A stretch of 12,022 bases of DNA from Sutterella sp. (GTDB taxonomy: Bacteria; Pseudomonadota; Gammaproteobacteria; Burkholderiales; Burkholderiaceae_F), in NCBI GenBank assembly GCA_020025955.1, contig JAHHRF010000053.1, positions 1-12,022 on the forward strand, in the 5' to 3' direction. The position numbers and the translations under genes are program-made. Positions within the stretch are counted from its first letter, which is position 1. Each line of letters begins with the position of its first letter. Positions 1 to 4,471 of this stretch are shown in pieces. Under the pieces are notes generated by a model, which saw nothing but the letters and a program-made list of their open reading frames with translations, was not told the origin of the DNA and ran no database searches.

Positions 1-33
1 TAAATTTCACGGCTTTAGCAAGATTTAGTTGGA

Positions 34-67
34 TTTAGAGCTGCTCCCGTTCGGGGCCGACTCTAAA
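34..67. other. Symmetric stem-loop at left edge
   Basis: TTTAGAG (34-40) and CTCTAAA (61-67) are perfect inverted arms, and CCCG (46-49) / CGGG (52-55) form an inner stem with a TT loop, both centred on the same point. No T-tract follows on either strand, so this is not a typical terminator. Just to the left, a TTTAG core recurs three times at a spacing of 10 (around 14-18, 24-28 and 34-38). It could be the tip of a decayed mobile element or a protein binding site; the function is unknown. Confidence 0.4.
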
Positions 68-235
68 TGAATCGGGGATTTGGGAAGAAACGGGGGACTT
101 TCCTTCGCCTAAGGGGTGTGACGATGAAGGCGTGCTTTGATGTCACTAGCTCCATGCTCAAGCAGTCCGCATTGGACGGTGAACCCGTTACCCTCCAAAA
201 GCTACAACGCTCAAAGCTATTCCCTTGCCATCAAC

Positions 236-424
236 GGCGTACCCACCCCATTGAGGCTCGGTAGCAGGGACCGGTGGTGCCCGCCCCCTACGACCAGCAT
301 TCTGCCTTTGGCGACCAACCCCTCGCACAAGACTGAACCTTTGATACGAGTGTCTTTTCCAAAGAAACGATCGATTTGCTCACCCTGGCGTACCCCACCT
401 TCAGAGTCTATTCGGGCTGGGGAC
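236..424. repeat. Pair of imperfect ~37-bp direct repeats
   Basis: Copy 1 (236-271) and copy 2 (387-424) both begin GGCGTACCC and ACC, share a central GAG-CT-TCGG pattern and end in GGGAC. Read on the minus strand each begins with GTCCC and ends in GTGGG or GGGG followed by TACGCC, and copy 2 can pair CCCCA with TGGGG as a hairpin. A G-rich or C-rich hairpin of this kind is what IS200/IS605-family right ends often look like, which is why I link it to the remnant entry. The similarity is seen directly; the assignment is inference. Confidence 0.4.
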
Positions 425-546
425 TTCGTACGATGGTAAAGCGAGATCGCCCTTGGCTCGATGCTTCCATAATGGCACCCACATCACAAACGCCGAGATT
501 TCGCCCCCTACAAAACTTATACAAGCAGCACATCAAAAAAGAGTAA
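408..546 (-). pseudogene. Possible tnpB 3'-end remnant (IS200/IS605-like)
   Basis: A short minus-strand frame is open from just after a TAA near 547-549 down to a TAG at 408-410. It reads as about 45 residues, ending in GAIMEASSQGRSRFTIVRS followed by PQPE, and has no credible start. The stop codon falls inside a C-rich/G-rich hairpin, an arrangement seen where tnpB ends overlap the right end and omega-RNA of IS605-type elements. No zinc-ribbon CxxC pairs or catalytic DED residues remain, so the identification rests only on layout and tail style. It may equally be non-coding. The rest of 1-666 holds no gene I can support: the other open frames there have no ribosome binding site and unnatural composition. 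Confidence 0.22.
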
Positions 547-551
547 GCTTA

Positions 552-557
552 TATATA
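552..557 (+). promoter_or_regulatory. Candidate -10 box for the array operon
   Basis: TATATA sits in an AT-rich patch (549-557). Transcription starting about 7 bases downstream would begin near 564, exactly where the 5' arm of the leader RNA fold begins. No convincing -35 box lies at the right distance, so this is a positional argument with limited weight. Confidence 0.35.
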
Positions 558-563
558 GGCAAC

Positions 564-642
564 GCAAAAATGTTAAGCGCCACTTCGTCTAGCTCTAGAA
601 ACCGCTAGGCGACGCTGCGTTCAACGCGGGAAGCGTTTTTGC
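564..642 (+). ncRNA. Structured 5' leader, possible attenuator
   Basis: The segment folds into a three-way junction. P1 is an 11-bp stem with three G-U pairs (564-574 with 632-642). P2 pairs AGCG 576-579 with CGCT 613-616 and continues as CGTCTAGC 586-593 with GCTAGGCG 604-611. P3 pairs GCGT 617-620 with ACGC 624-627. In a competing fold, CGCT 613-616 pairs with AGCG 632-635 around P3 and is followed directly by TTTTT (636-640), which is the layout of an intrinsic terminator. The two folds exclude each other. The ribosome binding site of the first array gene lies just downstream (GGGAG near 652-656). It resembles no riboswitch class I know; the structure was derived by hand. Confidence 0.45.
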
Positions 643-666
643 ATCTCTTTCAGGGAGACGAAAGCT

Positions 667-942
667 ATGAGCACTTGGCAAGAGACATACGAATATGTAA
701 AGAAACTTGAACCGTTCTTTGAAGCTCGCAAAAAATTCACTCAAGGCAAATTGACTGAAGAGGACCTCGCCAAGTTAACAGATGACGAGGTCTGGGGGCT
801 TGCCAACACAAGGAACGGCATCCACCCGTTGATTTCTCCCAAAACCCCCAGAGAAGAAGCTCGAAAGATGTTGCTAGACGGACGGTTGTACAAAATGTAC
901 ATCGAAGAGCGCGAGTACCTCAAGGCAGGTTACCTTTACTAA
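667..942 (+). CDS. Array gene A1, unknown small protein
   Basis: A 91-residue soluble, highly charged protein with no signal peptide or membrane segment, so probably cytoplasmic. I do not recognise the family. It shares with A2 the layout F-TQGKLTEEDL (about 24-34), LTDDEVW (37-43), GIHPLIS (51-57), an EEAR-ML helix (63-70) and a tyrosine-rich end. The start is set by a GGGAG ribosome binding site about 10 bases upstream and by exact alignment with A2. It is the first gene of the eight-gene array, behind the structured leader, and 90 bases before B1. Its motif order also matches the B family (DL-W-GI/GG-EEA-L), suggesting distant homology. Antitoxin, immunity or inhibitor roles are possible by analogy with other tandem small-gene arrays, but nothing in the sequence shows one. 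Confidence 0.75.
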   Translation: MSTWQETYEYVKKLEPFFEARKKFTQGKLTEEDLAKLTDDEVWGLANTRNGIHPLISPKTPREEARKMLLDGRLYKMYIEEREYLKAGYLY

Positions 943-1032
943 TTCACCTGGGCGGCAAACACAAACCTCGGCACCTTGCATGCCAACGACCTGTGAGTGT
1001 CGATCGCCCTGGAGGATCCTTGGAGAAAGCTA

Positions 1033-1344
1033 ATGAAAGTAATGATCAATGACTTGACAAAAAAGGAATTGCTCGAAGCTGGTCGGCTTGACTATCTATT
1101 TAAAAAGAAGTCGTTTCAGCTTTCGCAAAGCGACTTAGAAGGCGTCTCCGAAAAAGCCATCTGGTTCCTTATGGGGTTGCATTGCGGTGGGTTATTTTGT
1201 GAGAAAGCCTATCCCGAGCTCCCTGACACCATCGAAGAGGCCAAGGAGAGACTCTGTAGCGACACCATCCGCAAGTTCAAGGCTCGTCGAGACAAAGAGA
1301 TTGAACACGCCGTAGCGATGGGGATTGACGTCTCTTGGTGTTGA
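1033..1344 (+). CDS. Array gene B1, unknown small protein
   Basis: 103 residues, soluble, family not recognised; founder-like member of family B. Features in order: variable N-terminal acidic/basic helix (1-28), QLSQSDLEGVSEKAIW (29-44), the glycine- and cysteine-rich turn HCGGLFC (50-56), the invariant block starting ELPDTIEEAKERL (62-74) and running to Phe82, then a basic helix and the tail GIDVSWC. Cysteines are at 51, 56, 75 and 103; metal binding is conceivable but unproven. The ATG at 1033 is preferred over an in-frame GTG at 997 because TGGAGAAAG lies just upstream, as in all B copies. The stop overlaps ATG-containing sequence and A2 begins 19 bases later, so the two may be translationally coupled. 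Confidence 0.75.
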   Translation: MKVMINDLTKKELLEAGRLDYLFKKKSFQLSQSDLEGVSEKAIWFLMGLHCGGLFCEKAYPELPDTIEEAKERLCSDTIRKFKARRDKEIEHAVAMGIDVSWC

Positions 1345-1363
1345 TGAGTTTATGTTGGTACAA

Positions 1364-1642
1364 ATGGACAATCTACAAGAAGCAAAGAAGCTGTACGAGA
1401 AATATCAGCCCCTTATCAACGCCAGCGAAAAGTTTTGCCGTGGAGAGCTAACCGAAGAAGACCTCGTCGGACTTACGGACGAAGAGGTCTGGGATCTGGC
1501 TTACCATGCACGAAACGGCATTCACCCGCTCATATCAAGTAGTACTTCGCACGAAAGAGCCCGCGAGATGCTGTTGAGTGGCGAGCTATATCAAATGTAT
1601 GTGGAAGAAGGACTCTACCTTGATGAAGTTTCCTTCTATTAA
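1364..1642 (+). CDS. Array gene A2, paralog of A1
   Basis: 92 residues, clearly a paralog of A1: KF-RGELTEEDL (about 23-34), LTDEEVW (37-43), NGIHPLIS (51-58), ERAREML (64-70) and a Tyr/Phe-rich end. The ATG at 1364 aligns residue for residue with the start of A1; an in-frame ATG at 1352 would add four residues and cannot be excluded. No good ribosome binding site precedes either, so translation probably depends on ribosomes finishing B1, which ends 19 bases upstream. The A-B-A-B order at the left of the array suggests an A-B pair was the original duplicated unit, with later expansion of B alone. Function unknown. Confidence 0.72.
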   Translation: MDNLQEAKKLYEKYQPLINASEKFCRGELTEEDLVGLTDEEVWDLAYHARNGIHPLISSSTSHERAREMLLSGELYQMYVEEGLYLDEVSFY

Positions 1643-1661
1643 GCAGCCATGACTGAACAGC

Positions 1662-1696
1662 CAAAGCTCCGGCAACTTGCACGCCGAGCCCCTTTG
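1662..1696 (+). repeat. Array spacer hairpin, copy 1 (A2-B2)
   Basis: Stem CAAAG/CTTTG outside, then CTC/GAG and GGC/GCC inside, with one bulged C on the 5' side, a three-base bulge on the 3' side and loop AACTTGCAC. The same element sits in five consecutive spacers, 35-40 bases upstream of the next ribosome binding site. A decayed version with GGC-GCC intact but the outer stem lost is visible in the A1-B1 spacer around 964-990. Possible roles include RNA processing, stabilisation or translational control. Confidence 0.55.
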
Positions 1697-1734
1697 ACTG
1701 CCCCACCATTCTGAGAGCCCTTTGGAGAAAACAA

Positions 1735-2037
1735 ATGAAAGTGACGATCGATGATTTGACGAGGGAAGAGTTGCGAGAATTATGCAAGCTGGACTCCATC
1801 CTCCTTGAAAAGCCATATCAGCTTTCCGAAAGCGACTTAGAGGGCGTATCAGAAAAGGTAATCTGGTTCATTATGGAGTCGCTGTGTGGGTACATGAAAC
1901 CCTATCGAGAGTTGCCTGACACCATTGAAGAGGCAAAGGAACGACTCTGTAGCGACACAATCCGAAAGTTCGAAGCTCGCAGAGAAAAAGAGATCGCCCA
2001 CGATGTCGCGATGGGGATTGAGGTCTCTTGGTGTTGA
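1735..2037 (+). CDS. Array gene B2, diverged B copy
   Basis: 100 residues; family B, with the DLEGVSEKVIW segment (34-44) and the invariant block starting ELPDTIEEAKERL (59-71). It is three residues shorter than B1 because the GGLFC turn is replaced by a shorter CGYMKPY (51-57), so one of the usual cysteines is lost; cysteines here are at 17, 51, 72 and 100. The N-terminal helix differs strongly from the other copies, while the C-terminal third is nearly the same, the pattern expected if the tail is kept alike by conversion or function. TTTGGAGAAAACAA before the ATG provides the ribosome binding site. Unknown function. Confidence 0.75.
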   Translation: MKVTIDDLTREELRELCKLDSILLEKPYQLSESDLEGVSEKVIWFIMESLCGYMKPYRELPDTIEEAKERLCSDTIRKFEARREKEIAHDVAMGIEVSWC

Positions 2038-2051
2038 CATGACTGAACAAT

Positions 2052-2085
2052 CAAAGCTCCTGCACTTGCACGCCGAGCCCCTTTG
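2052..2085 (+). repeat. Array spacer hairpin, copy 2 (B2-B3)
   Basis: Same outer CAAAG/CTTTG and CTC/GAG pairs. This copy has lost one base and reads CTGC in place of CGGC, which weakens one inner pair and also shifts any reading frame through the spacer. Confidence 0.5.
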
Positions 2086-2121
2086 ACCGCCCCCATTCTG
2101 AGAGCCCTTGGGAGAAAGCAA

Positions 2122-2433
2122 ATGAAAGTAACGATTGAAGACTTAACAGAAGAGGAGTTCCTCGAAGCGTGCGATCTGGACTCTCTGTTTGAAGATAAGT
2201 CGTTTCAGCTTTCACGAAGCGACTTAGAAGGCGTTTCCGAAAAGGCCATCTGGTTCCTTATGGGGTTGCACTGCGGGGGGCTATTTTGTGAGAAAGCCTA
2301 TCCCGAGCTCCCTGACACCATCGAAGAGGCCAAGGAACGACTCTGTAGTGACACGATTCGCAAGTTCGAAGAGCATATGAGCAAACAAGTTGCTCATGAC
2401 GTAGCGATGGGCATTGACGTCGCTTGGTGCTGA
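2122..2433 (+). CDS. Array gene B3, unknown small protein
   Basis: 103 residues, family B, very close to B1, B4 and B5 from residue 27 to 82, including HCGGLFC (50-56) and the invariant block from residue 62. Its tail is different: EEHMSKQVAH appears instead of the KARR-KEIEH type, and the same tail recurs in B6 but not in its neighbour B4. The N-terminal 26 residues resemble B5. This mosaic points to recombination between copies. The ATG is preceded by GGGAGAAAG; an upstream in-frame extension reading ILRALGRKQ exists but contains the ribosome binding site, so I do not take it as coding. Function unknown. Confidence 0.75.
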   Translation: MKVTIEDLTEEEFLEACDLDSLFEDKSFQLSRSDLEGVSEKAIWFLMGLHCGGLFCEKAYPELPDTIEEAKERLCSDTIRKFEEHMSKQVAHDVAMGIDVAWC

Positions 2434-2447
2434 CATGACCGAACAGT

Positions 2448-2482
2448 CAAAGCTCCGGCAACTCGCACGCCGAGTCCCTTTG
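2448..2482 (+). repeat. Array spacer hairpin, copy 3 (B3-B4)
   Basis: CAAAG/CTTTG, CTC/GAG and GGC/GCC pairs all intact. Differences from copy 1 fall in the loop (AACTCGCAC) and the 3' bulge (TCC), that is, in unpaired positions. Confidence 0.55.
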
Positions 2483-2520
2483 ACTGCCCCACCTTTATGA
2501 GAGGTCGTTGGAGAAAACAA

Positions 2521-2832
2521 ATGGAAGTAACAGTTGAAGACTTAACAAAAGATGAGTTACTAGAATTCGGTCGTCTTGACTCTCTATTTAAAAAGAAGTC
2601 GTTTCAGCTTTCACAAAGCGACTTAGAAGGCGTCTCCGAAAAAGTCATCTGGTTCCTTATGGGGTTGCATTGCGGGGGGCTATTTTGTGAGAAAACCTAT
2701 CGTGAACTGCCTGACACCATCGAAGAGGCCAAGGAGAGACTCTGTAGCGACACCATCCGTAAGTTTAAGGCTCGTAGAGCCAAAGAGATTGAACACGCAG
2801 TAGCGATGGGGATTGACGTCTCTTGGTGCTGA
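2521..2832 (+). CDS. Array gene B4, unknown small protein
   Basis: 103 residues, family B. From residue 24 onward it is almost the same as B1, including SQSDLEGVSEK, HCGGLFC and a KARRAKEIEH-type tail ending SWC; the N-terminal 20 residues are its own. The start at 2521 follows TTGGAGAAAACAA. An in-frame ATG 24 bases upstream (2497) is specific to this copy and precedes the ribosome binding site, so it is unlikely to be used. The four family cysteines (51, 56, 75, 103) are kept. Function unknown; see the array finding. Confidence 0.75.
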   Translation: MEVTVEDLTKDELLEFGRLDSLFKKKSFQLSQSDLEGVSEKVIWFLMGLHCGGLFCEKTYRELPDTIEEAKERLCSDTIRKFKARRAKEIEHAVAMGIDVSWC

Positions 2833-2846
2833 TATGACCGACAAGT

Positions 2847-2881
2847 CAAAGCTCCAGCAACTTACACGCTGAGCCCCTTTG
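2847..2881 (+). repeat. Array spacer hairpin, copy 4 (B4-B5), compensatory
   Basis: Here the inner GGC/GCC pair of the other copies is AGC (2856-2858) with GCT (2868-2870): both sides of one base pair have changed and pairing is kept. The outer CAAAG/CTTTG and CTC/GAG pairs are unchanged and the loop reads AACTTACAC. This is the best evidence in the window that the RNA or DNA hairpin itself is under selection. Confidence 0.6.
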
Positions 2882-2917
2882 TCTGCCCCCATTCTGAGAG
2901 CCCTTTGGAGAAAGCAA

Positions 2918-3229
2918 ATGAAAGTAACGATTGAAGACTTAACAGAAGAAGAGTTGCTTGAAGCGGGCGAACTTGACTCTCTGTTTGAAGATAAGTCGTT
3001 TCAGTTTTCACGAAGCGACTTAGAAGGCGTATCCGAAAAAGCCATCTGGTTCCTTATGGGGTTGCATTGCGGTGGGTTATTTTGTGAGAAAGCCTATCGT
3101 GAACTGCCTGACACCCTTGAAGAGGCCAAGGAACGGCTCTGTAGTGACACTATTCGCAAGTTTGAAGAGCGAAGAAATAGAGAAGTTGCTCAAGCAGTAG
3201 CGATGGGAATTGACGTCGCTTGGTGCTGA
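2918..3229 (+). CDS. Array gene B5, unknown small protein
   Basis: 103 residues, family B, closest to B3 in its first 55 residues (both have KVTIEDLTEEE and SLFEDKSFQ segments) but with its own basic tail (EERRNREVAQ) ending AWC. It carries the HCGGLFC turn and the invariant block, with one Ile-to-Leu change at residue 67 (DTLEEAKERL). Cysteines 51, 56, 75 and 103 are kept. The ATG follows TTTGGAGAAAGCAA at standard spacing. Same operon orientation and spacing as its neighbours, start-to-start distance 397 bases to B6. Function unknown. Confidence 0.75.
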   Translation: MKVTIEDLTEEELLEAGELDSLFEDKSFQFSRSDLEGVSEKAIWFLMGLHCGGLFCEKAYRELPDTLEEAKERLCSDTIRKFEERRNREVAQAVAMGIDVAWC

Positions 3230-3242
3230 TATGACCAACAAT

Positions 3243-3277
3243 CAAAGCTCCGGCAACTCGCACGCCGAGCCCCTTTG
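3243..3277 (+). repeat. Array spacer hairpin, copy 5 (B5-B6)
   Basis: All stem segments intact (CAAAG/CTTTG, CTC/GAG, GGC/GCC) with loop AACTCGCAC. After B6 a sixth, decayed copy starts at about 3637 (CAAAGCTCCAGC) but its 3' arm has been replaced. Confidence 0.55.
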
Positions 3278-3314
3278 TCTGCCCCCCATTCTGAGAGCCC
3301 TTTGGAGAAAGCCA

Positions 3315-3617
3315 ATGAGAGTAATGCCTAATGATATGACTGATGATGAGTATCTCGAATACTCTCGCTTACGTCGGGCGTTTAAGGAAAACGGGCTCCA
3401 ATTGCCAAAAGATGCGCTTTCTGGCGCCTCAGACAAGTCTATTTGGTGCCTAATTGGAGGGTACTGCGGTTTCAACAAGGCCTATGATGAGCTTCCAGAT
3501 ACCATTGAAGAGGCCAAAGAACGACTCTGTAGCGACACGATTCGCAAGTTTGAAGAGCATATGAGCAAACAAGTTGCTCATGCTGTAGCGATGGGGATTG
3601 ACATTCCCCCGTATTGA
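3315..3617 (+). CDS. Array gene B6, most diverged B copy
   Basis: 100 residues. The first 55 residues are largely unlike the other B proteins (tyrosine- and arginine-rich, LPKDALSGASDKSIW in place of LS-SDLEGVSEKAIW), yet the invariant block ELPDTIEEAKERL (59-71) is kept and the EEHMSKQVAH tail matches B3. The turn is shortened to YCGFNKAY as in B2, and the usual C-terminal SWC/AWC is replaced by IPPY, so only cysteines 45, 51 and 72 remain. The start at 3315 follows TTTGGAGAAAGCC; the frame is open further upstream through the spacer but that part is spacer repeat. It is the last gene before the array terminator. Function unknown. Confidence 0.72.
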   Translation: MRVMPNDMTDDEYLEYSRLRRAFKENGLQLPKDALSGASDKSIWCLIGGYCGFNKAYDELPDTIEEAKERLCSDTIRKFEEHMSKQVAHAVAMGIDIPPY

Positions 3618-3750
3618 CGAACATGACAGAACAATCAAAGCTCCAGCAACCTGCACGTCCGACGCACATTCCCGATTGTTCTTGAGTCAAGGGCATTCGA
3701 AAAGACGATCCTGTGGCTTCCGGTAAAACGTCACCAAAACGTCACCCGAC

Positions 3751-3936
3751 GTGAAAGGTAAAGCCCACGATAAGTCACGGGTCTTTGCTTTTTTGACACC
3801 ACTTTCTTATCTCTTTTACACCAATGTATTAATTTGGTGGCCTTCTGACGGGCTCGCTTTTGAGCGTGTCATTATGGCGATTTCCTTTATTGGACTTTTA
3901 TCCCTCTCGCCAAAGCCCCTTCCAGTAGAGGCATGA
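3751..3936 (+). CDS. Doubtful 61-codon frame with hydrophobic segments
   Basis: A GTG-initiated frame encoding 61 residues with a hydrophobic stretch around 14-31 (FLTPLSYLFYTNVLIWW) and a second around 38-53 (VIMAISFIGLLSLS), which could be two membrane segments. There is no ribosome binding site, the start lies just before a probable terminator hairpin, and the base composition is that of the AT-rich spacer. It may be the last piece of a lost membrane protein gene or chance. I recognise no family. Confidence 0.2.
   Translation: MKGKAHDKSRVFAFLTPLSYLFYTNVLIWWPSDGLAFERVIMAISFIGLLSLSPKPLPVEA
3760..3794 (+). terminator. Likely terminator of the array operon
   Basis: AAAG-CCC (3760-3766) pairs with GGG-CTTT (3779-3786, one bulged T), followed after GC by TTTTTT (3789-3794). 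It lies about 140 bases after the last array stop codon with no better candidate between. Confidence 0.5.
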
Positions 3937-4161
3937 CCAAACGGCGTTTTTTCTAGTCAAGCCTATCGGTTCGTACCGATTTCAGACGCCCTGCCTCCAT
4001 CAAATCGACACGTCATTAATTGAAAAATAAGCGCATAAATCGCGCTGTTTGGCTTATTCCGTCAACACTTACTTGAACAGTTCCAGATTAATGAAATCAT
4101 TACCTTTATTAATCTTGTAATCTTTTTGTCATACTTTAAATAAGCAACTGAGTTAAGTGTA
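3937..4161. other. AT-rich spacer with inverted repeats, no gene seen
   Basis: No coding frame is supported. Two perfect inverted repeats stand out: ATCGGT-TCGT-ACCGAT (3965-3980) and AATAAGC / GCTTATT (4026-4032 and 4052-4058). The composition is much more AT-rich than either flank, as is common at sites of horizontal insertion or in silenced foreign DNA. Confidence 0.5.
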
Positions 4162-4167
4162 TATAAT
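4162..4167 (+). promoter_or_regulatory. Candidate -10 box upstream of putative small RNA
   Basis: A perfect TATAAT with TG a few bases upstream (TGTATATAAT). No good -35 box is present at 16-18 bases; a TTGTCA lies too far away (4126-4131). It would start RNA near 4174. Confidence 0.35.
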
Positions 4168-4173
4168 GAAATT

Positions 4174-4307
4174 AAATAGGGATTCAAATATTAGGAAGTT
4201 ACCTCTCCTAACCTCAGATGTCAGGGACTTGGCGCGATGAGGTGGGGTGTCATAAAAACCAATGACAGGACAGGCATATTCGCCACTTTCAACTGTCTGA
4301 CTTTTTT
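4174..4307 (+). ncRNA. Putative small RNA or long hicB leader
   Basis: Between the TATAAT and a terminator-like hairpin, about 130 bases without a coding frame hold a run of inverted repeats: TTAGG/CCTAA (4191-4195, 4207-4211), ACCTC/GAGGT (4211-4215, 4239-4243) and TGTCAT/ATGACA (4248-4253, 4262-4267). The local G+C is higher than the DNA around it, which is typical of structured RNAs in AT-rich DNA. It matches no RNA family I know. It could also be the 5' part of the hicB transcript. Confidence 0.3.
4266..4307 (+). terminator. Possible terminator of the putative small RNA
   Basis: GACAG (4269-4273) pairs with CTGTC (4293-4297), extended by CA/TG around a bulged G, followed by AC and TTTTTT (4302-4307). 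The loop is long (19 bases), so strength is uncertain. Confidence 0.35.
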
Positions 4308-4367
4308 ATTACGGGAATAATAACTTTCTTTTATTAATCATTATCTTGTCTTTCTTTTGATAACATT

Positions 4368-4397
4368 GATAGGATGAAGTAGAACCTATCCCTACTT
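4368..4397. promoter_or_regulatory. Overlapping inverted repeats, possible HicB operator
   Basis: GATAGG (4368-4373) / CCTATC (4385-4390) and AAGTAG (4377-4382) / CTACTT (4392-4397) interleave about 75-105 bases upstream of hicB. HicB proteins with a C-terminal helix-turn-helix repress their own promoter by binding palindromes, so this is the best operator candidate here. As RNA the two hairpins would exclude each other. A further repeat, AATCA/TGATT, lies at 4435-4449. Confidence 0.4.
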
Positions 4398-4471
4398 ACG
4401 CCCATTGGTATAGCACCATACAATTTAACTGAATAATCAGTCATTGATTTTTATTTAAGCCGGAGTCAGTT

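Noticed and set aside
67..439. Plus-strand frames at 67-264 and 137-439
   Set aside because: No ribosome binding site, composition rich in Pro/Ser/Arg without recognisable motifs, and overlap with one another and with the repeat pair.
1..540. tmRNA or RNase P RNA on the minus strand, suggested by the GGGGGCGAAAT start near 510
   Set aside because: No tRNA-like CCA end, tag frame or conserved RNase P core segments could be found.
2083..3314. N-terminal extensions of the B genes reading ILRALWRKQ in frame before the chosen ATG
   Set aside because: The same bases form the GGAGAAA ribosome binding site at the right spacing before the ATG, the extension starts vary between copies, and conservation is explained by that site and the repeat.
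667..3617. CRISPR array or other direct-repeat array as an explanation for the periodic repeats
   Set aside because: The repeat unit is about 400 bases, is protein-coding, and has no unique 30-40 base spacers.
1650..3678. A repeated short frame beginning ATGAC-GAACA in each array spacer (about 21 codons in two copies, MTEQ-KLRQLARR)
   Set aside because: Single-base deletions and an early stop break the frame in other copies, while the hairpin in the same DNA is preserved; the spacer is better read as a structured non-coding element.
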